Below the pieces are notes generated by a model. That model did no database searches, was not told the origin of the DNA, and was given only the letters and a program-made list of their open reading frames with translations. From Roseovarius sp. (GTDB lineage Bacteria; Pseudomonadota; Alphaproteobacteria; Rhodobacterales; Rhodobacteraceae), in the NCBI RefSeq assembly GCF_030373445.1, contig NZ_JAUCYU010000001.1, positions 620,001-684,000 on the forward strand: 64,000 nt of DNA, read 5' to 3'. The number at the start of each line of letters is the position of its first letter. Position 1 is the stretch's first letter. This document shows positions 8,076-17,302 of this stretch, one piece after another. Made by a program: the position numbers and the translations under genes.

Positions 8076-8699
8076 TCATGTGGCGCGGTTCGTCAGTGAC
8101 CTCACGATGATGCGAAACGGCACTAAAGTAAGCAGGGCCAGTCCCAGCTTGACCATCCAGTCCGCCACCGCCAGCGAGATCCACAGCGGCACGACCGGCC
8201 CGACCCCCAGAAGCGGCAGCGCCTCGTTGGCCCAGCCCACGTCGTTGCCGGGCTCCAGCATGACAAGGCTCGCGGAAAAGGCGATGGTGAAGAACAGCGC
8301 CGTGTCCACCGTGCTGCCGATCAGCGACGACACCATCGGCGCCCGCCACCACGCCCCGTCGCGCAGCCGGTCGAAGACCGCGATATCAAGCAGCTGCGCC
8401 GCCAGGAATGCCACGGCCGAGCCAAGCGCGATGCGAAGGGTCACCAGCGGCCCGAACTCGCCCGAGATCTGCGTGCCGACGAAGGAACAGGCCAGCCCGA
8501 CAACGAAGCCCGCGAACACCACCCGCCGCGCGGCGTCGCGCCCGTAGACCCAGTTCATCACGTCGGTCACCAGGAAGGCCAGCGGATAGGTGAACGCCCC
8601 CCATGTCAGCCACTGGCCGAACAGGAACTGCACCAGGATGTTCGAGGCCACGACGATCGCGGCCATGGCCAGGATGCCGGGAAGCAGGTGGTGTTTCAT
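8076..8699 (-). CDS. yhhQ: VUT-family queuosine precursor transporter
   Basis: Multi-TM protein; TYPLAFLVTDVMNWVYGRDAARRVVFAGF motif. Confidence 0.85.
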   Translation of the reverse strand: MKHHLLPGILAMAAIVVASNILVQFLFGQWLTWGAFTYPLAFLVTDVMNWVYGRDAARRVVFAGFVVGLACSFVGTQISGEFGPLVTLRIALGSAVAFLAAQLLDIAVFDRLRDGAWWRAPMVSSLIGSTVDTALFFTIAFSASLVMLEPGNDVGWANEALPLLGVGPVVPLWISLAVADWMVKLGLALLTLVPFRIIVRSLTNRAT

Positions 8700-8783
8700 G
8701 ACGTCGGACGATCCTTGCACAACTCCCCCACCGGGGGGCTGGCCGCCCTTACAGCCTGTCCTGCCGCGTGGCAAGGCCCGTGC

Positions 8784-9710
8784 CTATTCTGAGGTCAGCA
8801 CCGACACGCATTGCCCCGGCAGGTCGGCCATGGTCAGCTCGCGCCGCGGGTTGGGGCGCGGGGCGTTGGGGTCGGGCGGCGGCGGGTTGATGATGTTGTT
8901 CACCCATTCCTGCGCGTCGTCACAGCCATCGCCCGCCGGCGGCGCCGCCTGGTTCTCGCAGTTCTTGGCGCCCCGCGGACAGCTCAGCCTGACATGGAAA
9001 TGGTAATGGTGGCCGTACCACGGCCGGATCTTGCGCAGGTAGGAGCGGTCGCCCATCTCCTCCTTGCACATCCGCACCTTGGCGCCGGGGAAGACGAAGA
9101 TCCGCGCGGTGCGCGGGTCCTGCGCGGCGGCCTTGATGACCTCGTGATGCTGGCGCGTCCAGTTGTCATTGGTATAGGCCCCGTTCGCCCTGCGCAGCGA
9201 GATCGACGAAAGGTTCTCGCGCTCTGCCCGCGAAAGGTTCAGCCGGTTCGGCGGCAGCATCCAGATATCCACGTCGAGGCCGATCTGGTGGCTCCGGTGC
9301 CCGGTCAGCATTGGCCCGCCGCGCGGCTGGCTGATATCGCCGACATATAGGCCCGCCCAGCCCGGCTGCTGCGCCGCCTTGGCCGAGAGTTTCTTGATGA
9401 AATCGATGGTCTCGGGGTGGCCCCAGTTGCGGTTCCGCGACAGCCGCATCGCCTGCCATGTCGGCCCCGTCTCGGGCAATTGCACGCTGCCCGCCGCACA
9501 GCCCTTGGCATAGCTGCCGAACGGCGTGGGCGCCTGTTGCGAGCCCTGCGGCTTGGCCCCGAAGAGTTGTTTCGCCTCGACGCCCTGCATCGAGGCGGGA
9601 ATGCTCTGGGTCGAGAGGATCGGCTCACTCGCCGCATACTCCTGCGGCCCCGAGCCGCCACAGCCCGCAAGGCCGATGATGAGCGCGATCAGTTTGACGT
9701 GACGGACCAT
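8784..9710 (-). CDS. mepA: Penicillin-insensitive murein endopeptidase
   Basis: GPMLTGHRSHQIGLDVDIWMLPP and WYGHHYHFHVRLSCP motifs; lipoprotein-type signal. Confidence 0.95.
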   Translation of the reverse strand: MVRHVKLIALIIGLAGCGGSGPQEYAASEPILSTQSIPASMQGVEAKQLFGAKPQGSQQAPTPFGSYAKGCAAGSVQLPETGPTWQAMRLSRNRNWGHPETIDFIKKLSAKAAQQPGWAGLYVGDISQPRGGPMLTGHRSHQIGLDVDIWMLPPNRLNLSRAERENLSSISLRRANGAYTNDNWTRQHHEVIKAAAQDPRTARIFVFPGAKVRMCKEEMGDRSYLRKIRPWYGHHYHFHVRLSCPRGAKNCENQAAPPAGDGCDDAQEWVNNIINPPPPDPNAPRPNPRRELTMADLPGQCVSVLTSE

Positions 9711-11071
9711 GTGTCGCTGTCCCCTTCTGCTTTCACCCAGCGTAGCAGGACGAGGCCGATCAGGAAAAGAAGAATTACCGGCGAGACGCCGATCCGCGCA
9801 CTGCCGCTGAGCGTGGTGACCAGCCCGATCAGCGCCGGCGCCATGAAGGCCGTCGCCCGCCCCGAAAGGCCGTAGAGACCGAAACTTTCGGTCGGTGCCG
9901 CCGGGTCGGTATGGCGCACCATCAGCGTCCGGCTCGACGCCTGCAACACGCCGCCCAGACCCCCGATCAGCGCGCCACAGCCGAAGAACACCATGTCCGG
10001 CAGGGCCGAGCCCTCTTCCAGCGGGATGCCGAAGAACTGGTCCCGGTCCATCCCCACCACGGTGAAGCAGACCAGCATCAGCCCGAGGATCGACACGATG
10101 ATCACCGGCTTCGGCCCGAAGGCCCGGTCGAACCGCCCCCCGACCCAGCTGAACGCCGCCGCCGAGATCGCGCCGACGATGCCGAAAATGCCGACCGAGA
10201 TGATGGTCCAGTTCAGCACCAGCACCGCGTAGGTGCCCCCGAACCCGTAAAGCCCGTTCACCGCGTCGCGGTAGAACATCGACGAGCCAAGGTAGACCGA
10301 AAGGCTCACCCGGCGTTTCAGCGCCACGATCGACTTCTTCAGAAGCCGCAGCGCGTCACCCACCCCGCGCCCCTTCCGCGCCGGGCCAGTATCGCGCACC
10401 CACAGGAAATAGGGGATCATGAACACCGCGTACCAGGCCGCCGTGAACGGCCCGACAAAACGCGTGCCCTCCCGCGCCTCCGCATCGAGGCCCAGCGCCG
10501 GGTCGAGCCCGATCAGCGTCTTGCCGCCATCGTCGAAGAACAGCGTCAGCATGATCGCCAGAGAAACGATCCCGCCGACATAGCCGAAGGCGAAGCCAGA
10601 GCCCGAAACCGCGCCGGCCTCCTCCTTGGGCGCGAGCGAGGGAAGCTGCGAGTTGACGAAGATCAGCGCGTATTCCGCCCCGATGAACCCGATCCCGAAG
10701 CACGACAGCGCCCACAGCATGTTCGACCCGTCCGGCTGGGTCCACCAGATGCCGGTGGCGCCGACCACGTACATGACCGAGAAGGCCACGATCCACGGCA
10801 GCCGCCGCCCGGCGGTATCGGCCAGCGCGCCGATGAACGGCGCCCCGAACCCGATGATCAGCCCCGTCACCGTCAGGCACATCGACCACAGGCTCTGCGC
10901 CCGCGCATCCGCCGCTTCCTCTGCCAGCCCGGCATTCATGAAATATTCCGACGCCACCGAGGCGAAGAACGGCCCGAAGACGAAGGTGACCAGCAACGTG
11001 TGATAGGGCTGGCTGGCCCAGTCGAAAAAGTACCAGCCCCAGATGCGCTTGCGCCGCGACGGTTCCGCCAT
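9689..11071 (-). CDS. MFS transporter, UMF1/Atg22-like
   Basis: RKRIWGWYFFDWASQPYHTLLVTFVFGPFF and 11-12 TM segments. Confidence 0.9.
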   Translation of the reverse strand: MAEPSRRKRIWGWYFFDWASQPYHTLLVTFVFGPFFASVASEYFMNAGLAEEAADARAQSLWSMCLTVTGLIIGFGAPFIGALADTAGRRLPWIVAFSVMYVVGATGIWWTQPDGSNMLWALSCFGIGFIGAEYALIFVNSQLPSLAPKEEAGAVSGSGFAFGYVGGIVSLAIMLTLFFDDGGKTLIGLDPALGLDAEAREGTRFVGPFTAAWYAVFMIPYFLWVRDTGPARKGRGVGDALRLLKKSIVALKRRVSLSVYLGSSMFYRDAVNGLYGFGGTYAVLVLNWTIISVGIFGIVGAISAAAFSWVGGRFDRAFGPKPVIIVSILGLMLVCFTVVGMDRDQFFGIPLEEGSALPDMVFFGCGALIGGLGGVLQASSRTLMVRHTDPAAPTESFGLYGLSGRATAFMAPALIGLVTTLSGSARIGVSPVILLFLIGLVLLRWVKAEGDSDTWSVTSN

Positions 11072-11126
11072 ACTGTCCCCCCAAGCCTTGCCCGCGATAA
11101 GACAGGCTCAGAGCACGGCTTTCAAG

Positions 11127-11663
11127 TCAATCCTGCATCGGCGGCCACGGGCGCACATCGTCGGCCTCGATCCACGCCTTGACCCACTCCGGCGCCGGCG
11201 GCGACACCTCGTCGACCCCCAGTTCGCGGATCACCTCGCCCGGCGGCACGATCCCGTTCTTGCCCGTCACGGCCGAGCGATAGACGATGTGGTTCGCGCA
11301 TTCGCCGTTCTTCTTCCACATCGACTGTTCGATATAGAAGAACCGCTCGTCCCAGGACGCCAGCCGCGAGCGCATGTCGACCGTCTCGAACGCTTTCACC
11401 CGGCGCCGGTAGCGCACGCTCGCCCCGGCCATGGTCAGCCCCCAGCGCTTGCGCCTGAGTACCTCGACCAACCCCACGCGATAGGCCATCGGGATGCGGC
11501 CGAGGTCATACAGCATCAGCGTCCGACCGTTGTTCAGCTCCATCCACATGTCGATATCCCACGGCAGGCAGACATGCCGCGACACATGCGTGTCGAACAC
11601 CGAAAGCGGCGGCGCCTTGCGGTATTTCCACACCTGCCAGAACATCCGGATGAACGGGTACAT
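11127..11663 (-). CDS. Thioesterase-like (hotdog) protein
   Basis: DIDMWMELNNGRTLMLYDLGR...RYRRRVKAFETVDMRSRLASWDERFFYIEQ. Confidence 0.75.
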   Translation of the reverse strand: MYPFIRMFWQVWKYRKAPPLSVFDTHVSRHVCLPWDIDMWMELNNGRTLMLYDLGRIPMAYRVGLVEVLRRKRWGLTMAGASVRYRRRVKAFETVDMRSRLASWDERFFYIEQSMWKKNGECANHIVYRSAVTGKNGIVPPGEVIRELGVDEVSPPAPEWVKAWIEADDVRPWPPMQD

Positions 11664-11798
11664 CGGGCGTTGCCTCCTTCGCTTTGCCCCTGACCTCTGC
11701 CCGCCCGTCCGCGACGTCAACCGAAACCCTGCGTCAGACTTGCGATTCCGGACCCGCCCGCTTAGGTGTTGACCGGTCGCAGTTCGAGGAAGGTGCCG

Positions 11799-12086
11799 AT
11801 GACGTCGATTTTACAGATCCTGTTTCTTCTGCTGGATATCCTGTGGTTCTTCATCATTGCCCACGTGATCATGAGCTGGCTGATCAATTTCCAGGTGCTG
11901 AACCTGCATCAGCCGCTCGTCGCGCAGATCTGGGACATGCTCAACCGCATCCTCGAACCGATTTACCGGCCGATCCGCAAGATCCTTCCGCCGATGTCCG
12001 GCATCGACCTCGCGCCGCTGGTGGCCCTGATCGGGGTCTACGCGATCCGGATCATCCTGGCCAACAACGCGGCGGCGTTTTACTGA
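11799..12086 (+). CDS. YggT-family membrane protein
   Basis: MTSILQILFLLLDILWFFIIAHVIMSWL...ILEPIYRPIRKILPPMSGIDLAPLVALIG. Confidence 0.92.
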   Translation: MTSILQILFLLLDILWFFIIAHVIMSWLINFQVLNLHQPLVAQIWDMLNRILEPIYRPIRKILPPMSGIDLAPLVALIGVYAIRIILANNAAAFY

Positions 12087-12164
12087 GCCGGGTCTTGTTT
12101 ACCGAATCTTAGTGTGAAAAGGTTCTGCGTAAGAGCAGACAGATAAAATTCTACGGGCCTTTTC

Positions 12165-14204
12165 ATGCACAGCGCTGCCACGCTTCTGCACGATGTCTTC
12201 GGATTCCAGACCTTCCGGCCGGGGCAGGAAGAGATCGTTCACACCGTCGCCGAGGGCCAGAACACGCTGGCCATCATGCCCACGGGCGGCGGCAAATCCC
12301 TCTGCTACCAGCTGCCCGCGCTTCTGCGCGAGGGCGTGACCGTCGTGATCTCCCCCCTCATCGCGCTGATGCGCGACCAGGTGCGTGCCCTGCGCGCCGC
12401 CGGGGTCGAGGCCGGCGCGCTGACCTCCGGCAATACCGAGGAGGAGACCCGCGCGGTGTGGGAGGCGCTGGAAGAGGGCCGGCTGAAGCTTCTCTACATC
12501 GCCCCCGAACGCCTCGCCGCCGGCTCCTCGATGGGGATGCTCCGCCGCATCGGCGTTTCCCTCATCGCGGTCGACGAAGCCCATTGCGTCTCGCAATGGG
12601 GCCACGATTTCCGCCCCGATTACCTGCGCATCGGTGAACTCCGGCGCGCCCTCGACGTCCCGCTCGCCGCCTTCACCGCCACCGCCGATGCCGAGACGCA
12701 GGACGAGATCGTCCAGAAGCTCTTCGACGGCCAGACGCCCCAGACCTTCCTGCGCGGCTTCGACCGGCCCAACATCCACCTCGCCTTCGCCGAGAAGGAC
12801 CGCCCGCGCCATCAGGTCACCGCCTTCGTCGCCGCCCGCAAGGGGCAGTCGGGCATCGTCTATTGCGGCACCCGCGCCAAGACCGAGACGCTGGCCAAGG
12901 CCCTGCGCGACGATGGCCACAACGCCTGCCACTACCACGGCGGGATGGAGGCCGACGACCGCCGCCATGTCGAACACCGGTTCAGCACCGAGGACGGGCT
13001 GATCGTCGTCGCCACCGTCGCCTTCGGCATGGGGGTCGACAAGCCGGATATCCGCTGGGTCGCCCATGCCGACCTGCCCAAGTCGATCGAGGCCTATTAC
13101 CAGGAAATCGGCCGCGCCGGCCGCGATGGCGCGCCGGCCGAAACCCTCACCCTCTTCGGCGCCGACGACATCCGCCTCCGTCGCTCCCAGATCGACGAGG
13201 GCCTCGCCCCGCCCGAACGCCGCCTCGCCGACCACGCCCGCCTCAACGCGCTGCTTGGGCTGGCCGAAGCGCTGGAATGCCGCCGCACCACCCTCCTGCG
13301 CTATTTCGGGGAGGAAGCGCAGGGCTGCGGCAATTGCGACCTCTGCGACCGCCCGCCCGAAACCTTCGACGCCACCGAAGCCGTGCAAAAGGCCCTCTCC
13401 GCCGCGCTGCGCACCGGCGAATACTTCGGCGCCGGCCACCTGATCGACGTGCTCACCGGCAACGAAACCGAGAAGGTCCGCGCGCGCGGCCATGACGACC
13501 TGCCCACCTTCGGCGTCGGCCGCGACATCGACCGCCGCGGCTGGCAGGCGATCTTCCGTCAGATGATGGGCCACGACCTTGTCCGCCCCGACCCCGAACG
13601 CCACGGCGCCCTGCGCATCACCGAGGCCGCGCATCCCGTGCTGCGCGGCGAACAGGCCATCACGCTGCGCCGCGACACGATGCAGAAGACCCCCCGCCGC
13701 CCCGCCGCCAAGGCCCTGGTATCCGAGGAGGACGCGCCGCTTCTTTCCGCCCTCAAGGCCAAGCGCCGCGCATTGGCCGAGGCCGCGAAGATGCCCGCCT
13801 ATATCGTCTTCAACGACCGCACGCTCATCGAGATGGCCGAACGCCGCCCGCAGTCGCTTGACGACATGGCCCGCATCAGCGGCGTCGGCGCCAAGAAGCT
13901 GGAACAATATGGCGCCGCCTTTCTCGAGGTCATCCGGGGCGAGGCCGAGGCCATGCACCCCACCCGCCGCAAACTCGCCGGGCGCGAGGCGGGCGAGCTT
14001 TACGACCGCCTCCTCGCCGTGCAGGCCGATCTCGCCCGTGGCGAAACCGGCACCGACAAGCCGCTCAGCTGCTCCTCCTCGCTTCTGGCACGCGTCGCCT
14101 CGGCCCGGCCGGGCACGCTACAGGACATGGCCCGCCTTCTGGGCGAGAAACGATCCGACCGGTTCGGCGCGGCGTTTCTGGACGTTCTGCAGATGGCGGA
14201 TTAA
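12165..14204 (+). CDS. recQ: ATP-dependent DNA helicase RecQ
   Basis: MPTGGGKSLCYQLPALL, AVDEAHCVSQWGHDFRPDY, EIGRAGRDG, C-terminal HRDC. Confidence 0.97.
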   Translation: MHSAATLLHDVFGFQTFRPGQEEIVHTVAEGQNTLAIMPTGGGKSLCYQLPALLREGVTVVISPLIALMRDQVRALRAAGVEAGALTSGNTEEETRAVWEALEEGRLKLLYIAPERLAAGSSMGMLRRIGVSLIAVDEAHCVSQWGHDFRPDYLRIGELRRALDVPLAAFTATADAETQDEIVQKLFDGQTPQTFLRGFDRPNIHLAFAEKDRPRHQVTAFVAARKGQSGIVYCGTRAKTETLAKALRDDGHNACHYHGGMEADDRRHVEHRFSTEDGLIVVATVAFGMGVDKPDIRWVAHADLPKSIEAYYQEIGRAGRDGAPAETLTLFGADDIRLRRSQIDEGLAPPERRLADHARLNALLGLAEALECRRTTLLRYFGEEAQGCGNCDLCDRPPETFDATEAVQKALSAALRTGEYFGAGHLIDVLTGNETEKVRARGHDDLPTFGVGRDIDRRGWQAIFRQMMGHDLVRPDPERHGALRITEAAHPVLRGEQAITLRRDTMQKTPRRPAAKALVSEEDAPLLSALKAKRRALAEAAKMPAYIVFNDRTLIEMAERRPQSLDDMARISGVGAKKLEQYGAAFLEVIRGEAEAMHPTRRKLAGREAGELYDRLLAVQADLARGETGTDKPLSCSSSLLARVASARPGTLQDMARLLGEKRSDRFGAAFLDVLQMAD

Positions 14205-14241
14205 GTCACCGGCAACGGATACCGAATTGGGGGATCAATCA

Positions 14242-15003
14242 ATGCTGGTGGTGCTCTCGCCCGCGAAGAAACTCGACATGTCTGCGGTGGACATTCCCGC
14301 CACCGACCCGCATTTCGCGGACGACGCCAGGGCCCTTGCCAAGACCGCCCGCGGCCTCACGCGGAAAGACCTGCAAAAGCTCATGGGCATCAGCGAGACG
14401 CTCGCCAAGCTCAACGCCGACCGGTTCAAGGCCTTCGGCACGATGGAGACCAAGCCCGCCGCCCTCGCCTTCGCCGGTGACACATATACCGGGCTCGAGG
14501 CCGCCTCGCTCGACCCCGACGAACTCGACTACGCCCAGGATCACCTGCGCATCCTGTCGGGCCTCTACGGCCTGCTGCGCCCCCGCGACGCGATCGAGCC
14601 CTACCGCCTCGAAATGGGCAGCCGCCTGAAAACCCGGCGCGGCAAGTCGCTCTACGACTACTGGGGCGACCGCATCGCCAAGGCGCTCAACGACCAGGCC
14701 GAAACCCTCGGCACCGACACGCTGGTCAACTGCGCCAGCCAGGAATATTTCGGCGCCGTCAAACCCGGCGCGCTGAACCTCCGCGTCGTCACGCCGGTCT
14801 TCATGGAGGAAAAGCCCGACGGCCCCAAGATCGTCAGCTTCTTCGCCAAGCAGGCGCGCGGGGCGATGGCCCGCTTCATCCTCCAGCGCCGCCTGACCGA
14901 CCCCGACAGCCTGACCGGGTTCGACAGCGGCGGCTACCGCCACCGCCCCGACCTGTCGGAGCCCGGCAAACCCGTTTTCGTCCGCCCTCAACAGGCCGCC
15001 TGA
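14242..15003 (+). CDS. yaaA: Peroxide stress protein YaaA
   Basis: MLVVLSPAKKLDM...LSGLYGLLRPRDAIEPYRLEMGSRL. Confidence 0.96.
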   Translation: MLVVLSPAKKLDMSAVDIPATDPHFADDARALAKTARGLTRKDLQKLMGISETLAKLNADRFKAFGTMETKPAALAFAGDTYTGLEAASLDPDELDYAQDHLRILSGLYGLLRPRDAIEPYRLEMGSRLKTRRGKSLYDYWGDRIAKALNDQAETLGTDTLVNCASQEYFGAVKPGALNLRVVTPVFMEEKPDGPKIVSFFAKQARGAMARFILQRRLTDPDSLTGFDSGGYRHRPDLSEPGKPVFVRPQQAA

Positions 15004-17153
15004 ACCCCGGCCCCCGGCGGGCGCGCCCCCGCCGGACAGGCCGCCGCGATCTCGGCGGTGATCGCCGCCTTGCTCAGCGGCTTGGTCATGTACCGGTCAA
15101 GCCCGGCGGCCAGGATCTCCGCCTCGTCCCCGCCCATCGCGTGCGCCGTCATCGCCACGATGGGCACGTGCCGCCCGGTGCCCGCCTCGGCTTCGCGGAT
15201 ACAACGCGTGGCGGCCTTCCCGTCCATTTCCGGCATGGAAATGTCCATGAAGATCAAGTCGGGCGCGAAGTCCCGGTGCCCCTCCACCGCCTCCACCCCG
15301 TTCCCGGCGAAGCGCAGCTCGATATCCAGCGCCGCCACCATCTTTGAAAACACCAGCCGGTTGGTCCGGTTGTCCTCCGCCGCCAGTACCCGCATCGCCC
15401 GGCCCCCGCCCTCCGGCACACCCGGCGCAAACGCCCCTTCCAGCCCGCGCAACGCCGCGAAAACATCGCTCCGCTGCAACGGCCGGGCCAGCACCCCCTG
15501 CACATGCCCCCGCGCCGGGTCCCGCTCCGCCACCGAAGGCTCGGCGCTCAGCACCAGCACCGGCATGCCATACCCCTCCGCCCGCATCGCCTCGGCCAGT
15601 TCCATCCCGTCCATCTCGGCCATGGAATGCGCCGTCAGCACAAGGTCCACCGCCCCCGGCAGCGCCGCCAGCGCCGCCGCCCCGCTCTCCACGCTCACCA
15701 CCGCCAGCCCCAGCGCGCCCATCTGCCGTTCCAGCACCGCCCGCCGCGCCGCCTGCGGGTCGACGACCAGCACCGTGCGCAACCCCTCGGGCAGGTGCAC
15801 ATCCTCCGCCTCCAGAACCTCGGCCACCGGCAGGGTCAGCGTGAACCCGAAGGTCGAGCCCACGCCCTCCTCCGACTCCACCCAGATCCGCCCGCCCATC
15901 ATCCCGATCAGCTGCTGCGAAATCGCCAGCCCCAGCCCCGACCCCTCGAACTTGCGGTTCCGCGCCTCGTCGACCTGGTTGAACTCACCGAAGATATGCT
16001 TCGCCTTGTCCGCCGGTATCCCGATCCCGGTATCCTCGATGCTGACATGCAGCTCGGTCATGCCGTCCGCCCCCGGCACCCCGGTCGCCCGCACGATCAC
16101 GTGGCCCGCCTCAGTGAACTTCACCGCGTTCCCGATCAGGTTGGTCAGCACCTGCCTGATCCGCCCCGGATCCCCCGTGAACCGCCCCGGCAGGAACATG
16201 TCATATTCCACCGACAGCTCGACCCCCTTGTCGCGGCTGCTGGCCTGCATCAGCGTGACCAGCTCGTAGATACAGCGCTCCAGGTCGAAATCCTCCTCGT
16301 GCAGGTCCAGCTTCCCGGCCTCGATCTTCGAGTAATCCAGCACGTCGTTGATGATCACCAGGAGCGCCTCGCCCGAGCTCTTGATCGTGTCCGCGAACAG
16401 CCGCTGCTCCTCGTTCAGCACCGTGTCCATCAACAGCTCCGACATGCCGACGATCCCGTTCATCGGCGTCCGGATCTCGTGGCTCATGTTGGCAAGGAAC
16501 GAGGATTTCGCCTTGCTCGCCGCCTCCGCCTGCCGCCGCGCGTCCTTCAGCTGTTCCTCGTAACGCACCGTGTCGGTGATATTGAGCGCAAGGCTCACCA
16601 CGTCGCCGCCATGCCCGCGCTGATCGATCAGCTTGACGTATTCCCCGTTCCACAGCCGGATCACCTCGGCCTCGGGCCCGGGGCTCTGCCAGCGGTCCAG
16701 CATCGCCTCGCGCCACGCCGCCGGGTCCTGCCCGCCGATATCCACGATCCCCTCCTCGGTGGCGATCTGCAATATCTCGACATAGGCGATCCCCGGCTTC
16801 ACCTCCTCCAGCCCGTCGAACACCGACAGCCAGGCCTTGTTGGCGGCGATCATCCGGCCATCGGCGTCGAAAAAGGCGAACCCGTCCTGGATCGTCTCGA
16901 TCGAATGCCACAGCCGCCGCTCGGCGATCCGGATCTTCCGGTTCGCATCGCTCAGGTCCGAGCGGAAGCGCGCGTTCTCGTCGCGCACCACCTGCACCTC
17001 GGCGCGGGTCTCGACGATCTCCTCCGACAACGCCATCGCGTGCCGGCCCAGCTTGCGGTTCGCGGCATGCAGTTCCGCCTGTTTCTGCTCCAGCAGCCGC
17101 TCCGCCGCCAGCCGCGCGCGGCGCTCTTCGGCCAGTTTGTTGGCAAGGCTCAT
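14988..17153 (-). CDS. PAS-domain hybrid histidine kinase with two receiver domains (first one degenerate)
   Basis: SFLANMSHEIRTPMNGIVGMSELLMDT H-box, GSGLGLAISQQLIGMMGG, second receiver LIFMDISMPEMDG; first receiver LVLTAHSMAEMDG. Confidence 0.92.
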   Translation of the reverse strand: MSLANKLAEERRARLAAERLLEQKQAELHAANRKLGRHAMALSEEIVETRAEVQVVRDENARFRSDLSDANRKIRIAERRLWHSIETIQDGFAFFDADGRMIAANKAWLSVFDGLEEVKPGIAYVEILQIATEEGIVDIGGQDPAAWREAMLDRWQSPGPEAEVIRLWNGEYVKLIDQRGHGGDVVSLALNITDTVRYEEQLKDARRQAEAASKAKSSFLANMSHEIRTPMNGIVGMSELLMDTVLNEEQRLFADTIKSSGEALLVIINDVLDYSKIEAGKLDLHEEDFDLERCIYELVTLMQASSRDKGVELSVEYDMFLPGRFTGDPGRIRQVLTNLIGNAVKFTEAGHVIVRATGVPGADGMTELHVSIEDTGIGIPADKAKHIFGEFNQVDEARNRKFEGSGLGLAISQQLIGMMGGRIWVESEEGVGSTFGFTLTLPVAEVLEAEDVHLPEGLRTVLVVDPQAARRAVLERQMGALGLAVVSVESGAAALAALPGAVDLVLTAHSMAEMDGMELAEAMRAEGYGMPVLVLSAEPSVAERDPARGHVQGVLARPLQRSDVFAALRGLEGAFAPGVPEGGGRAMRVLAAEDNRTNRLVFSKMVAALDIELRFAGNGVEAVEGHRDFAPDLIFMDISMPEMDGKAATRCIREAEAGTGRHVPIVAMTAHAMGGDEAEILAAGLDRYMTKPLSKAAITAEIAAACPAGARPPGAGVQAAC

Positions 17154-17302
17154 CGCCCGGTCTCCGCACAACCCCCGGATAAGGCCGCCACCTTCCGTCA
17201 GGAAAATGAACAAGGCGTTAACCTTTCACCTCCCGCGTTGGAATCGTTGTGCAACGCCGTGGCGCGTGGCAAAATGAGACGTCTTTTGACCGGGAGGGTC
17301 CC

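Noticed and set aside
9911-11182. 423-aa plus-strand ORF opposite the MFS gene
   Set aside because: Shadow ORF with R/P/H-rich composition.
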